From positions 1,116,001 through 1,180,000 of the forward strand of contig NZ_JABXJG010000001.1 of NCBI RefSeq assembly GCF_013375535.1: a DNA stretch of 64,000 nt, read 5' to 3'. This stretch comes from Sphingobium sp. 15-1 (lineage in GTDB: Bacteria; Pseudomonadota; Alphaproteobacteria; Sphingomonadales; Sphingomonadaceae). This document shows, piece after piece, positions 44,450-54,175 of this stretch. Numbering within the stretch: the stretch's first letter is position 1; every line of letters starts with the position of its first letter. The notes under the pieces are model-generated. The model saw only the letters and a program-made list of their open reading frames with translations. It did not search any database and had not been told where the DNA came from. The translations under genes and the position numbers were made by a program.

Positions 44450-45099
44450 CGCACGTCGGGAATGGACGCTCCGAACAGCAGCACTGGTTCCCCGGCGGGC
44501 GACAGGGCGATCTCGCCCCCGGCGCTCGTCACCAGCGCCCGCACCATCCAGGCCGCCGACGTCCGCGAAGCCAGCCCTTCCGGCGGCAAAGTCCCCGCCA
44601 GCGCGGCGCGCAGATCGGGATCGAGCACCAGCTTCGGCCCCTCCGCCCGCACCACGATTTCCGTGACGCCCGGCCGCTTCTCCGCGCCGATGTCGAGCTG
44701 ACCGCCGCGCACCAGCGCATCGCCCGCGATCAACGCCAAATTCAGCAGCACCTTCACCGGCAGCTTGTCGAGTATGTCATCCTCGACCAGCCAGCCGATC
44801 TTCACCCGCCCCGTAGCGGCGAACATGCCCTCGATCGCGACCCGCGCCTCATGCGTCGGCACCGCGTCCCCGAAACCGCCCGCCGAACCGAAGGCCAGAC
44901 GGAAGAATTTCAGCTTGTTGGCCGAAGTCTTGGCGCTGTCCGCCAGCAGATCCAGGCAGCGCTGCCGCATTTCCGGGTCCGTCTCATCCGCCATCAGCTC
45001 CAACCCGTTATTGAGCGCGCCCACGGGGCTGAGCAAATCATGGCACAGCCGTGAACAGAGCAGGCTGGCAAATTCGATGCTATCGGTCGGATGGGTCAT
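44446..45099 (-). CDS. chpT: Histidine phosphotransferase ChpT
   Basis: A 217-residue protein with the ChpT signature [20 protein letters not shown], where the His is the phosphorylation site, followed by [10 protein letters not shown], and a degenerate ATPase-like C-terminal domain that cannot bind ATP in known members. In alphaproteobacteria ChpT passes phosphate from CckA to CtrA and CpdR, controlling cell cycle and ClpXP proteolysis. Its presence is good evidence for an alphaproteobacterial genome. Confidence 0.93.
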   Translation of the reverse strand: MTHPTDSIEFASLLCSRLCHDLLSPVGALNNGLELMADETDPEMRQRCLDLLADSAKTSANKLKFFRLAFGSAGGFGDAVPTHEARVAIEGMFAATGRVKIGWLVEDDILDKLPVKVLLNLALIAGDALVRGGQLDIGAEKRPGVTEIVVRAEGPKLVLDPDLRAALAGTLPPEGLASRTSAAWMVRALVTSAGGEIALSPAGEPVLLFGASIPDVR

Positions 45100-45195
45100 G
45101 AAGTTTCGCTGCCGCCGGAAAGAAAATCAGGAAGGGAATGAATGGCTAATGCGCTGCCCCGCCGCATGATGCAAGCCCGGCCCGCCGCCTTTCGC

Positions 45196-45594
45196 TCACA
45201 AGATAACGAGCGAAGCCTCAACAAAGCGTGCATTTTCATCCTGGCCCGTTGCAAGCCAAAGCCGCGCTATGCCGCCCCCGACGATCAGCCACAGACTGCC
45301 GTCGGCCGCCGCGCAAGCCGCATCGGTAGCCGAAGGGACCGGCACGCCCCCCGGATGCGAATGATAATGCCCCACGATCCGCGCCCCGCCCCCCCGCGCC
45401 GCCCGATGCGCCGCGATCAGCACCGCCGGGTCCAGCTCGAAATGGCGTGCCGGATCGGGCGCGACATTGGCGGCGGGCAGGATCGCCCCGATCCGGTCTG
45501 CCTCGCCCAACAGCAGGCCGCAAACCTCATGCGGGTCCGCCGCCGCTTCGGACATGATTTGTTCCAACAGCCCTCTTGAAATCCCGACCTTCAT
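45196..45594 (-). CDS. JAMM/M67-type metallopeptidase
   Basis: A 132-residue protein with the JAMM motif: Glu in PHEVCGLLLGE and HYHSHPGGVPVPSATD (HxHP...PSxxD). Members of this bacterial M67 group cleave isopeptide or C-terminal amide-type bonds, and some work with thiamine or Cys-related sulfur carriers. MKVGIS at 45594 is the preferred start. Only 17 bp separate it from the divergent pseudouridine synthase start. Confidence 0.88.
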   Translation of the reverse strand: MKVGISRGLLEQIMSEAAADPHEVCGLLLGEADRIGAILPAANVAPDPARHFELDPAVLIAAHRAARGGGARIVGHYHSHPGGVPVPSATDAACAAADGSLWLIVGGGIARLWLATGQDENARFVEASLVIL

Positions 45595-45611
45595 TCCTAC
45601 ATCCCTACGCA

Positions 45612-46562
45612 ATGGGTCCGGGGGTTTCCATCATAGAAGCGACGATCAGCGAGGCGCAGAACGGCATGCGGCTCGACAAGGCGCTTGCCGAACTGGTGCC
45701 CGACCTGTCGCGCGAACGGCTGAAGGCTCTGATCGTCGATGGGCAGGTGACGACGTCGGGCCTCTCATCGACCCCTTCCATGAAGGTCGCGGCCGGGCAG
45801 GCCTTCGCGATCACCCTCCCCCCTCCGGTAGAGGCCGGGGCAGTGGCGCAGGACATTCCCCTCACCATCATCCATGAAGATGCCGACCTGATCGTCATCG
45901 ACAAGTCGGCAGGCCTTGTCGTCCATCCGGCGGCGGGCAATCTGGACGGCACGCTCGTCAACGCGCTGCTCCATCATTGTGAAGGCCAGTTGTCGGGCAT
46001 TGGCGGCGTGGCGCGGCCCGGCATCGTTCATCGCATTGATAAGGATACTTCCGGCCTGTTGGTCGTTGCCAAGTCAGACCGCGCTCATGAAGGGCTGGCG
46101 CAGCAGTTCGCCGCGCATTCGATCGACCGGCTCTATGCTGCGATCGTCTATGGCGTGCCACAGCCAGGCGCGGGCACGATCGATACGTGGATCGGCCGTT
46201 CCGACGCCGATCGAAAGAAAATGGCGGTTCATCGGGAAGGACGCGGCAAACATGCCGTGACTCATTATCGAACGTTGCAGAAGCTGCGTGGCGCGGCCTT
46301 AGTCGAATGCAGGCTGGAAACCGGGCGCACGCATCAGGTGCGCGTGCATATGGCGCATCTGGGACACCCCTTGATCGGGGATCCGGTTTACGGTAGAGAG
46401 AGAAAAGGTTTCAAATCGATACTGGAAACGCTGGGTTTCAAAAGGCAGGCATTGCACGCAAAAAGGCTGGGGTTCATACATCCTGTAACGGGTGAGGCGC
46501 TCAGCTTCGACAGCCAGCTCCCTGCCGATATGCAGGAACTGTTAAGCGAGCTTCACGTATAG
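45612..46562 (+). CDS. RluD-type 23S rRNA pseudouridine synthase
   Basis: A 316-residue RluA/RluD family enzyme. An S4 RNA-binding domain (MRLDKALAELVPDLSRERL) precedes the catalytic domain with HRIDKDTSGLLVVAKS holding the catalytic Asp, and LETGRTHQVRVHMAHLGHPL. It modifies uridines in helix 69 or a related site of 23S rRNA. ATG 45612 gives a product starting just before the S4 domain. rpoH follows 75 bp later in the same direction. Exact target (RluD or RluC type) is not certain. Confidence 0.9.
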   Translation: MGPGVSIIEATISEAQNGMRLDKALAELVPDLSRERLKALIVDGQVTTSGLSSTPSMKVAAGQAFAITLPPPVEAGAVAQDIPLTIIHEDADLIVIDKSAGLVVHPAAGNLDGTLVNALLHHCEGQLSGIGGVARPGIVHRIDKDTSGLLVVAKSDRAHEGLAQQFAAHSIDRLYAAIVYGVPQPGAGTIDTWIGRSDADRKKMAVHREGRGKHAVTHYRTLQKLRGAALVECRLETGRTHQVRVHMAHLGHPLIGDPVYGRERKGFKSILETLGFKRQALHAKRLGFIHPVTGEALSFDSQLPADMQELLSELHV

Positions 46563-46637
46563 ATTTGGACAAGTTTGCGACGGCGCTTCGAACGCCTCTT
46601 CTGGGTTCCGCCGCGCATGAAAGGGAAAGGTGACGAC

Positions 46638-47552
46638 ATGGCCGGAAAGACCAATGTCCCCGCGGTTCCTGCGCTGGGCGGTGAAGCCAGCCTCAACCGC
46701 TATCTGTCGGAAATCCGCAAATTTCCGATTCTGACGCCCGAGCAGGAATATATGCTCGCGAAGCGCTATGCCGAGCATGCGGACTCAGAGGCCGCGGCCC
46801 AGCTCGTGACGTCGCATCTTCGCCTGGTGGCTAAGATCGCCATGGGCTATCGCGGCTATGGTCTGCCGGTTAGCGAGCTGATTTCCGAAGGCAATATCGG
46901 TCTGATGCAGGGCGTGAAGAAGTTCGAGCCGGATCGCGGCTTCCGCCTGGCGACCTACGCCATGTGGTGGATTCGCGCGTCGATCCAGGAATTCATCCTG
47001 CGGTCCTGGAGCCTCGTGAAAATGGGCACCACCGCGGCGCAGAAGAAGCTGTTCTTCAACCTGCGCCGGATGAAGAACAATATCGAAGCCTTTGAGGATG
47101 GCGACCTGCATCCCGACGACGTGGCCAAGATCGCCAAGGATCTGGGCGTGACGGAGGATGATGTCGTCTCCATGAACCGCCGCATGGCGATGGGCGGCGA
47201 CACGTCGCTCAACGTGCCGATGCGCGAGGATGGCGAGGGCCAGTGGCAGGATTGGCTGGCCGACACCGATCCGTTGCAGGACGAACGCGTCGCTGACCGG
47301 CAGGAAAGCGAACTGCGCCACGACATGCTGGTCGAGGCGATGGACGACCTGAATGACCGCGAGAAGCATATCCTGGCCGAACGCCGCCTGGCGGAGGAAC
47401 CCAAGACGCTGGAGGAACTCTCCCAGGTCTATGGCGTGTCGCGGGAACGCGTCCGCCAGATCGAGGTCCGCGCCTTTGAAAAGCTGCAAAAGGCGATGAT
47501 GCGGATCGCGGGCGACAAGCTGGGCAAGATCGCCCGGCTGGCCACCGCCTGA
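46638..47552 (+). CDS. rpoH: RNA polymerase heat-shock sigma factor RpoH
   Basis: A 304-residue sigma-32. Region 2 is SHLRLVAKIAMGYRGYGLP and ATYAMWWIRASIQEFIL; the RpoH box is QKKLFFNLRRMK, unique to this class; region 4 ends with SRERVRQIEVRAFEKLQ. It directs transcription of chaperone and protease genes; a matching promoter precedes clpP at 54064-54092. An in-frame ATG at 46617 is a less likely start. A clear terminator follows. Confidence 0.95.
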   Translation: MAGKTNVPAVPALGGEASLNRYLSEIRKFPILTPEQEYMLAKRYAEHADSEAAAQLVTSHLRLVAKIAMGYRGYGLPVSELISEGNIGLMQGVKKFEPDRGFRLATYAMWWIRASIQEFILRSWSLVKMGTTAAQKKLFFNLRRMKNNIEAFEDGDLHPDDVAKIAKDLGVTEDDVVSMNRRMAMGGDTSLNVPMREDGEGQWQDWLADTDPLQDERVADRQESELRHDMLVEAMDDLNDREKHILAERRLAEEPKTLEELSQVYGVSRERVRQIEVRAFEKLQKAMMRIAGDKLGKIARLATA

Positions 47553-47575
47553 TCCGATCCATATTGAGAAAAATG

Positions 47576-47601
47576 GCCCCGGAGCGATCCGGGGCTTTTT
47601 T
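47576..47601 (+). terminator. Rho-independent terminator of rpoH
   Basis: An 8-bp perfect stem GCCCCGGA/TCCGGGGC with a GCGA loop is followed by TTTTTT, 24 bp after the rpoH stop. Confidence 0.92.
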
Positions 47602-47693
47602 ATGACAGGCAGGCGCAAGAATGGAAAAGGGTCAGGGACGGGGTGCGAAAAGGCCGCTGTCGAACGAACGGCTTTGCTGATAGGCGCTTGGAA

Positions 47694-48104
47694 ATGATCA
47701 AACTTTCCTGCCTCTGCGGCCAGATACGCGTCGAACTCGCCAAGCGACCGGATTACATCCATGAATGCAACTGCACTTTATGCAGCAAGACCGGCGCCCG
47801 CTGGAGCTATTTCCACCCCTCGGAGGTCAGCGTCGATGGCGCGGCAAAGGGATATTGCAGACAGGACAAGGCCGATCCGGCAGCGGAAATCCGCTTCTGC
47901 GAGGATTGCGGGTCGACGACCCATTTCAACCTGACCGCCAGCGCGGCGTCGAAGTTCGGAAATACGCTGATGGGGGTCAACATGCTGTTGGCGGACGAGC
48001 GCGACCTCGCCGGGCTGGAGCTGCGTTTTCCCGATGGACGCGCCTGGACGGGCGAAGGAGAATTTGCCTATGTCCGCGAGCCTCGCATCATCGGGCAAAC
48101 ATAA
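47694..48104 (+). CDS. GFA family zinc-binding protein
   Basis: A 136-residue protein of the glutathione-dependent formaldehyde-activating (CENP-V/GFA) fold. Zinc Cys residues occur as SCLCGQIR, ECNCTLCSKTGA and RFCEDCGSTTHF. The true reaction of this group is usually unknown; most are not formaldehyde-activating. ATG 47694 is placed before the first Cys motif; an open frame upstream has no conserved sequence. Confidence 0.87.
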   Translation: MIKLSCLCGQIRVELAKRPDYIHECNCTLCSKTGARWSYFHPSEVSVDGAAKGYCRQDKADPAAEIRFCEDCGSTTHFNLTASAASKFGNTLMGVNMLLADERDLAGLELRFPDGRAWTGEGEFAYVREPRIIGQT

Positions 48105-48297
48105 CCGTTGATCCCCCGCTATTCCCCTCCCCGCAAGCCGGAGGGCCAGGGATGGGCGCGAGTGAAGGAGTAAATGCACTCACCCATTCCACTTCAGGAA
48201 GCCGGCGCTTTCACGTCGCTCCATCCCGCCGCCCGTCTCGCCCACATGCCCAAAAGCCAGGGCTTGAACCGCCCGGCGATCCCGTTACGACGACGCT

Positions 48298-48996
48298 ATG
48301 ACCGCCAAAAAGTCCGCCTCCCCTCACCGCCGTTCGCGCTGGCTGCGTATCGCCCTCAAGCTTCTCGGCGGTTTCGTCGCCCTGTCGCTGCTGATGGTGG
48401 TGATCTATCGTTTCGTCCCCCCGCCCGTGACATGGACGATGCTGTTCGACCCCCATGGCATCACCAAGGACTGGATGAGCCTGGACAAGATGGACCCGAA
48501 CATGGCCCGCGCCGCCATCGCGGCCGAAGACAGCCGCTTTTGCAGCCATCACGGTTTCGACGCCGTCGCCATCGCCCAGGCCATGCGCCACAACGCCAGC
48601 GGCGGCCGCATCCGGGGCGGCTCCACCATCAGCCAGCAGACGGCGAAGAACGTCTTTCTGTTCCAGGGCGGCGGCTTTCTGCGCAAGGGGCTGGAAGCCT
48701 GGTTCACCCTCCTGATCGAAGCGATCTGGGGCAAGCGCCGGATCATGGAGGTCTATCTCAACGTCGCGGAAACCGGGATCGGCACCTATGGCGCGCAGGC
48801 CGGCGCGATCCGCTATTTCCACCACGGCGCCCAGCGCCTGACCCGCGCCGAAGCCGCCCGCCTCGCCGCCGTCCTGCCCCTCCCCAAGAAGCGCGAGGCC
48901 ATCGATCCGCACGGCTTCACCCGCCGCTATGGCAACAGCATCACCTCCCGCATCGGCATCGTCCAGCGCGACGGCCTGGACAAATGCCTCCAATAA
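48298..48996 (+). CDS. mtgA: Monofunctional biosynthetic peptidoglycan transglycosylase
   Basis: A 232-residue GT51 enzyme with one N-terminal transmembrane helix (residues 15-37), the catalytic Glu in IAAEDSRFCSHHGFD, and GGSTISQQTAKNVFL plus KRRIMEVYLNVAETG. It polymerises lipid II into glycan strands in the periplasm and has no transpeptidase domain. Length is normal for MtgA. The gene ends next to a bidirectional terminator shared with the convergent TonB receptor gene. Confidence 0.95.
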   Translation: MTAKKSASPHRRSRWLRIALKLLGGFVALSLLMVVIYRFVPPPVTWTMLFDPHGITKDWMSLDKMDPNMARAAIAAEDSRFCSHHGFDAVAIAQAMRHNASGGRIRGGSTISQQTAKNVFLFQGGGFLRKGLEAWFTLLIEAIWGKRRIMEVYLNVAETGIGTYGAQAGAIRYFHHGAQRLTRAEAARLAAVLPLPKKREAIDPHGFTRRYGNSITSRIGIVQRDGLDKCLQ

Positions 48997-49001
48997 GAAA
49001 A

Positions 49002-49027
49002 GGGCGCGGATCGCTCCGCGCCCTTTC
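49002..49027. terminator. Bidirectional terminator between mtgA and TonB receptor gene
   Basis: A perfect 9-bp stem GGGCGCGGA/TCCGCGCCC with a TCGC loop (49002-49023). It is followed by TTTC on the plus strand and TTTTC on the minus strand, serving both convergent genes. Confidence 0.88.
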
Positions 49028-49049
49028 TTTCCGCTACCAGAAAGGCAGG

Positions 49050-51626
49050 TTAGAAGCCGAACACCACCGAGCCGATGAAGGTCCGTGGCGAACCGATCTG
49101 CACGAAGGGCAGGTTGCTGGCCGCGGCAAAGCCGGAATCAAGACGCCCGTCGAAGCCGCCATAATAGAGCTTGTCGAAGACATTGCTGACGTTGAGCTGC
49201 AAATAGGTCTTCTCGCCCATCCCCAGCGGCGCAAGGCTGAGGCGCGCATCCAGATCCACCAGCGTGTAGGCAGGCGCCTTGGCGTCCATGACCTGCGTGC
49301 CGCCGCTGACGGCCACGCCGCCGATGATCGTCCCGCCCAGGGTGAACGGACGGTTGAGGTCGTTGACGTAGCGCGGACCGGTCCGCTTCACCTGCACGCC
49401 CAGTTCGACCGGACCCAGGATCGCCTGCGCGCGACCGCCGATGGTGTAGACCGGCGCGCCCGATTCCCGCTTGCCGCTGGTCTGGGCATAGATCGGATCA
49501 CCCGCCGCCGCACAACCCGCGACACCCGCCAAGACGTTGGCCGCAGTGCATTCGCCGTACAACACGTCATCCTTGATCTTCGACTTCAGATAGGAACCGA
49601 AGGCATAGAAGACCAGCTCCGGGATCGGACGATAGGACAGGCTGCCGTCGATGCCATATTTGTCGACGCGGCCCAGATTCCGGTACAGCGTGCGATCCGT
49701 TTCCGGGTCATAGGCCGACGCCAGACGGTTCTGGTAGATGGTGTACCAGAGCGATAGCTGCGCCTGAACCTTGCTGCTGCGGTAGCGCACGCCCAGGTCG
49801 AAATTGTCCGTGGTTTCGGGCGACGGCTTGGCCGATGCCGTGTCGGGCGCGAAGAAGAAGCTGTTGTACAGATTGTCCGTGCCCGGAACTTGCAAGCCCT
49901 TCGAATAATTGCCGAACACGCCTAGCGCATCGGTCACGTCATAGGTCAGGCCGATATTCGGCAGAACCTTGTTATATTTGAATATGCGGCGCTGCGGCCC
50001 CTGGATAGTCGGGTTGAGCGCCGCATATTGCGCCGCGCCCGCACTGTTCGTGCCGAAGCATTCGACAAAGCCGGTGGCGCTCGACGTTGCGCAGTAATTG
50101 TTCAGGTCGCGCTTGAAAAAGGGTGCGCGCACGCCCGCCGTGACCGTCAGCGCGTCGAACTTGCCGCGATATTCACCGGCGAGCTGATTGAGGATCGCCT
50201 TGGAGAAGCGGTCGCGCTTCTGCAGGATCGAACCCGTCGCATCCTTGAGCGGATTGCCTTCCTCCGGGAAAGCGTGCAGCGGCTGGCCGTCATTACGCAG
50301 GAACTCGGTCTCGCCGGTCTGGCGATGCCGCGCATAATCAAGGCTGTATGCGATACGGACCGACTGATCCTCAGAAAAATTATAGCGCAACGAAGCGATC
50401 AGGCCGTAGCGGCGGGTGTTGGTTTCGCTGGGCGCGAGCACGCGGATCGAGTCCAGCAGATCGCCGTCGCCATTGACGTCATAGCCGAAATAGGGACTGC
50501 CGCCGAGATACCCGACCGCATTGGTGACGCCGCTGCCCGGATTGATGTCGCGGAACCCTTCACGCGCCGTTGCCGTACCGCCGCCATTGGCACGCACATA
50601 TTGGAAGCTCGGATCGACCGTCAGGATCAGATTGTCCGCCAGCGTGAAGCGGGAATTGATGCGGATGTTGCCGGTCTTCGACGGGTTGACGCGCTCATCG
50701 AAGGTCGAGCCGCAACTCGTCGCGGCATCCGCAACGCCCGCAATCGCCGGCATCTGCGTGGTGCAATAGGGGATCACATAGTCGCGCTCGTCGCGATTTT
50801 CCGGGAAACGGCTGGGCACGGCGCCCACGCCGTCGTTGCGGAACGTCACCGAACCGAAGCGATTATTATAGGCTTCGTTATAGTGCGCCGCGATGGCGAT
50901 GAAATCGCCATTATCACCGATCGGCTGATAGATTTTGGCATTATATTGCTGTTTGCTGATCTCGCCGCGATTATTGAAGATAGTGTCGTTGGTCGCCTTG
51001 CTGGCCGCGAAGAAGGCCTTGGTTCCCCAGGGCGTGAACACGCCGGTATCGATCGACCCAAACATGCGGAAGAAGGAGAAATCGCCAGCCGATCCAACGA
51101 CCTTCACGCTGAAATCGTCAGTCGGGTTGCGAGTGCGGTAATTGACCGTCGAACCCGTCGCCGCGGCGGTGGGGCTGTCGACATCGGTCGTGCCGAGATT
51201 GACGTTGACCTGCTCGATCAGTTCGGAATCGAGCTGCTGGCTGGAATAGATCGAATAGCCGCCGGAATCGTTCAGCGGAACGCCGTCAAACGTCTGCGAA
51301 ATGCGGGTATTGTCGAAACCGCGAATATACATGGTGCCGCCAGCCGAGCCGAAGGGGTCGTTGTTCTGAAAGCTGACGCCGGGCAGCAGGTTGATGATGT
51401 CGTTGACCGATTGCCCCGGAATCTGGCGCTCGATCAGTTCCTGGTTCAGAACGCCGCGAGCCTTGCTCGTTTCGGGCAGTTCAACGCCGGCCAGTCCCTT
51501 CGGGGTGGTCGCGCCGGTCACGGTGATCTCATTTTCAAAGTCGATCGAACCCGTCGACTGCGCGAACGCGGCGATAGGCGCAGCCACGGCGACGAGCGCA
51601 GCGCTGCACATAAGAAGCTGTTTCAT
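49050..51626 (-). CDS. TonB-dependent receptor
   Basis: An 858-residue outer-membrane receptor with a signal peptide (MKQLLMCSAALVAVAAPIAA, ending AFAQ). The plug has NEITVTGATTPKGLAGVELP, LLPGVSFQNNDPFGSAGGTM and YIRGFDNTRISQTFDGVPLN; the barrel has a QVPGTDNLYN segment and ends GSVVFGF with terminal Phe. The plug style is closer to siderophore/metal receptors than the receptor at 14491-17544. It has no sigma/anti-sigma gene next to it. Substrate unknown. Confidence 0.92.
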   Translation of the reverse strand: MKQLLMCSAALVAVAAPIAAFAQSTGSIDFENEITVTGATTPKGLAGVELPETSKARGVLNQELIERQIPGQSVNDIINLLPGVSFQNNDPFGSAGGTMYIRGFDNTRISQTFDGVPLNDSGGYSIYSSQQLDSELIEQVNVNLGTTDVDSPTAAATGSTVNYRTRNPTDDFSVKVVGSAGDFSFFRMFGSIDTGVFTPWGTKAFFAASKATNDTIFNNRGEISKQQYNAKIYQPIGDNGDFIAIAAHYNEAYNNRFGSVTFRNDGVGAVPSRFPENRDERDYVIPYCTTQMPAIAGVADAATSCGSTFDERVNPSKTGNIRINSRFTLADNLILTVDPSFQYVRANGGGTATAREGFRDINPGSGVTNAVGYLGGSPYFGYDVNGDGDLLDSIRVLAPSETNTRRYGLIASLRYNFSEDQSVRIAYSLDYARHRQTGETEFLRNDGQPLHAFPEEGNPLKDATGSILQKRDRFSKAILNQLAGEYRGKFDALTVTAGVRAPFFKRDLNNYCATSSATGFVECFGTNSAGAAQYAALNPTIQGPQRRIFKYNKVLPNIGLTYDVTDALGVFGNYSKGLQVPGTDNLYNSFFFAPDTASAKPSPETTDNFDLGVRYRSSKVQAQLSLWYTIYQNRLASAYDPETDRTLYRNLGRVDKYGIDGSLSYRPIPELVFYAFGSYLKSKIKDDVLYGECTAANVLAGVAGCAAAGDPIYAQTSGKRESGAPVYTIGGRAQAILGPVELGVQVKRTGPRYVNDLNRPFTLGGTIIGGVAVSGGTQVMDAKAPAYTLVDLDARLSLAPLGMGEKTYLQLNVSNVFDKLYYGGFDGRLDSGFAAASNLPFVQIGSPRTFIGSVVFGF

Positions 51627-51988
51627 CTGATTTTTGTCCCTTTAGCAGTTTGGCGCGTCGCGCCGGCTTTATTTTGCTCTTTGGAGCTGGCGCCGCCTGT
51701 GGCGGCCGATGGCGACGGCCCTGTGATGCTCTGATTACAGTTTTACGACAATATAACAGCCGTCCATCACCAGCAGCGTCCGCCGGATCGCACCGTTCCT
51801 AAGGGACTCATGGAATTCAAAATAACATATTGATATTAATGAATTTAATTAGATTAAAATCTCCCTGTTTAACGGTGGTGCAATTTTGCAACGCAACAAG
51901 AATTTTTGTGCACCTGCGATGCAGGCAAGGAAAAAGGGGCCGGCGAAGCACCGCCGACCCCTTTTCAAATTGTTGTTAGAGGATCGAT
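51627..51988. other. AT-rich regulatory region between TonB receptor gene and clpX
   Basis: A 362-bp stretch without coding features, much richer in A+T (51820-51875) than the surrounding genome, as expected of a receptor promoter. It contains a TGCAA-TT-TTGCA palindrome (51879-51890) and the clpX terminator. Confidence 0.6.
51930..51965 (-). terminator. Rho-independent terminator of clpX
   Basis: A 10-bp stem (51936-51945 with 51952-51961, one wobble) is followed on the minus strand by TTTTTCC. It begins about 25 bp after the clpX stop. Confidence 0.85.
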
Positions 51989-53257
51989 TCAGGCCGCGTC
52001 TTCGGCCCGCTTGTCCTTCTCGCTGAACACGCGAATCGGTTCCTTGTTGCCGGCAACGACATCCTTGTCGACCACCACTTCGCCAACACCCTCCATTGAA
52101 GGCAGGTCGAACATGGTATCGAGCAGGATCGCCTCCAGGATCGACCGAAGACCGCGAGCGCCGGTCTTCCGCTCGATCGCCTTCTTGGCGATGGCGGTCA
52201 GCGCATCGTCCGTGAAGCTCAGTTCCACATTCTCCATGTCGAACAGCTTGGCATATTGCTTCACCAACGCATTCTTCGGCTCGACCAGGATCTTGACCAG
52301 AGCGGTCACGTCCAGATCCTCCAGCGTCGCGATCACCGGCAAGCGACCGACGAACTCAGGGATCAGGCCGAATTTCAGCAGATCTTCCGGCTCGCTTTGA
52401 CGCAGCAATTCGCCGGTCTTGCGCTCTTCGGGAGCCGCCACATGGGCGCCGAAGCCGATCGACTTGGCTTCCAGACGGTCCCCGATGATCTTTTCCAGCC
52501 CGGCGAACGCGCCGCCGCAGATGAACAGGATGTTGGTCGTGTCGACCTGGAGGAATTCCTGCTGCGGATGCTTGCGCCCGCCCTGCGGCGGAACCGACGC
52601 CGTAGTGCCTTCCATCAGCTTCAACAGCGCCTGCTGCACACCCTCGCCCGACACGTCGCGCGTGATCGACGGATTCTCCGCCTTGCGGCTGATCTTGTCG
52701 ATCTCGTCGATATAGACGATCCCGCGCTGCGCCTTCTCGACATTATAGTCCGACGCCTGGAGCAGCTTCAGGATGATGTTCTCGACGTCCTCACCGACAT
52801 AACCCGCTTCGGTGAGCGTGGTCGCGTCGGCCATGGTGAAGGGCACGTCGAACGTTTTGGCCAGCGTCTGGGCGAGCAGCGTCTTGCCGCAGCCAGTCGG
52901 CCCGACCAGCAGGATGTTCGATTTGGCCAGTTCCACCTCGCCCGGCTTGGTGCCGTGGTTGAGGCGCTTATAATGGTTGTGGACCGCGACGGAGAGGACG
53001 CGCTTCGCCCGGTTCTGGCCGATCACATAATCGTCCAGCACATCGCAGATTTCCTGCGGGGTCGGCACGCCGCCATCCTTCTTGCCGACGAGACCGCCCT
53101 TGGTCTCCTCGCGGATGATGTCGTTGCACAGTTCCACGCATTCGTCGCAGATGAACACGGTCGGCCCCGCGATCAGCTTACGCACCTCATGCTGCGACTT
53201 GCCGCAGAAGGAGCAGTAAAGCGTGCTTTTAGAATCGGAGCCCGTAAGCTTAGTCAT
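51989..53257 (-). CDS. clpX: ATP-dependent Clp protease ATPase subunit ClpX
   Basis: A 422-residue AAA+ unfoldase. The N-terminal zinc-binding domain has [11 protein letters not shown] and CDECVELC; Walker A is [15 protein letters not shown], Walker [11 protein letters not shown]; the IGF-type loop region (KSIGFGAHV) contacts ClpP. It delivers substrates such as CtrA to ClpP. clpP lies 133 bp upstream on the same strand. Strong terminator downstream. Confidence 0.98.
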   Translation of the reverse strand: MTKLTGSDSKSTLYCSFCGKSQHEVRKLIAGPTVFICDECVELCNDIIREETKGGLVGKKDGGVPTPQEICDVLDDYVIGQNRAKRVLSVAVHNHYKRLNHGTKPGEVELAKSNILLVGPTGCGKTLLAQTLAKTFDVPFTMADATTLTEAGYVGEDVENIILKLLQASDYNVEKAQRGIVYIDEIDKISRKAENPSITRDVSGEGVQQALLKLMEGTTASVPPQGGRKHPQQEFLQVDTTNILFICGGAFAGLEKIIGDRLEAKSIGFGAHVAAPEERKTGELLRQSEPEDLLKFGLIPEFVGRLPVIATLEDLDVTALVKILVEPKNALVKQYAKLFDMENVELSFTDDALTAIAKKAIERKTGARGLRSILEAILLDTMFDLPSMEGVGEVVVDKDVVAGNKEPIRVFSEKDKRAEDAA

Positions 53258-53390
53258 TCGCCAATCTCTCTTCCCTCTTTCAGGCGAACAGCCGCCTGCG
53301 CCGAGGGATATGGTGGTCCTAGGATCATCCTAGACCGCGACACGCCCGTTTCACAAGGGGAGAAAAGGGCGCGTCACGGCAAATATCGGG

Positions 53391-54026
53391 TTAGCCCTCG
53401 CTGCTTTCCGCCACAACCGGGCGCCGATCGAACACCTCATCGACCAAGCCGAACGCCTTGGCTTCCTCGGCTTCCAGGAAAGTGTCGCGGTCCATCGCCC
53501 GTTCCACTTCCTCCAACGAACGGCCGGTATATTCCACATAGAGATTGTTCAGGCGACTGCGGATTCGCAGGATTTCCTTGGCCTGAATCTCAATGTCCGA
53601 CGCCATGCCCTGCGCGCCGCCCGACGGCTGATGGACCATGATGCGGGCGTTTGTGAGCGCGATGCGCTTGCCCGGCTCACCGGCGGCGAGCAGGAAGCTG
53701 CCCATCGAGGCGGCCTGGCCGATGCAGACGGTGCCCACCTGCGGACGGATATATTTCATCGTGTCGTGGATCGCCATGCCGGACGTCACCACGCCGCCGG
53801 GCGAGTTGATGTACATCCAGATGTCCTTCTTCGGGTTTTCCGACTCAAGGAACAGCAACTGGGCCACGATCAGCGAGGCCATATGATCCTCGACCTGACC
53901 GGTCACGAAGATGATCCGTTCGCGCAGAAGGCGCGAAAAAATGTCGAAGCTGCGCTCGCCCCGGTTCGATTGTTCGATGACGATGGGGACCAGAGCGGCC
54001 ATGGGATCAGACATGATATCGGTCAT
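53391..54026 (-). CDS. clpP: ATP-dependent Clp protease proteolytic subunit
   Basis: A 211-residue serine protease. The nucleophile Ser is in [14 protein letters not shown], the His in [11 protein letters not shown] and the Asp in the [21 protein letters not shown] region. Forms tetradecameric chambers with ClpX. A near-consensus heat-shock promoter precedes it at 54064-54092, and rpoH is encoded in the same window. Confidence 0.98.
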   Translation of the reverse strand: MTDIMSDPMAALVPIVIEQSNRGERSFDIFSRLLRERIIFVTGQVEDHMASLIVAQLLFLESENPKKDIWMYINSPGGVVTSGMAIHDTMKYIRPQVGTVCIGQAASMGSFLLAAGEPGKRIALTNARIMVHQPSGGAQGMASDIEIQAKEILRIRSRLNNLYVEYTGRSLEEVERAMDRDTFLEAEEAKAFGLVDEVFDRRPVVAESSEG

Positions 54027-54063
54027 TTTGCTCTTTCAGGGTGATTGCTTTTGCCCGTCCACT

Positions 54064-54092
54064 ACATCGGGACAAAATGCAGATCGTTCAAG
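54064..54092 (-). promoter_or_regulatory. RpoH-type (sigma-32) promoter of clpP
   Basis: Read on the minus strand: CCCCTTGAA (core CTTGAA at 54087-54092), 15 bp, then CCCGATGT (54064-54071). This fits the sigma-32 consensus CTTGAAA-N13-15-CCCCATNT with few differences. Transcription should begin near 54056, about 30 bp before the clpP start. Confidence 0.7.
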
Positions 54093-54121
54093 GGGTCGCG
54101 TGCAACGCGGATGACATGAGT

Positions 54122-54149
54122 GGTTTCAAAGCGGGCCAACAGGCCCGCT
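54122..54149 (-). terminator. Terminator of the GT2 gene upstream of clpP
   Basis: A perfect 8-bp stem AGCGGGCC/GGCCCGCT with a 4-nt loop (54130-54149) is followed on the minus strand by TTTGAAACC. The U-tract is short. It separates the glycosyltransferase from the clpP promoter. Confidence 0.65.
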
Positions 54150-54175
54150 GACTCGGAAATCACGGCAAGCATATC

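Noticed and set aside
48174..49757. 527-codon plus-strand frame across mtgA and the second TonB receptor
   Set aside because: It is an out-of-frame read-through of mtgA and the antisense of the receptor, crossing a strong terminator.
50028..51734. 568-codon plus-strand frame opposite the second TonB receptor
   Set aside because: Composition and position are those of an antisense shadow of the receptor gene.
53313..53334. Imperfect hairpin GGTCCTAGGAT...ATCCTAGACC between clpP and clpX
   Set aside because: Has a bulge, no U-tract and no matching copy; could be chance or a minor leader fold, too weak to list as a feature.
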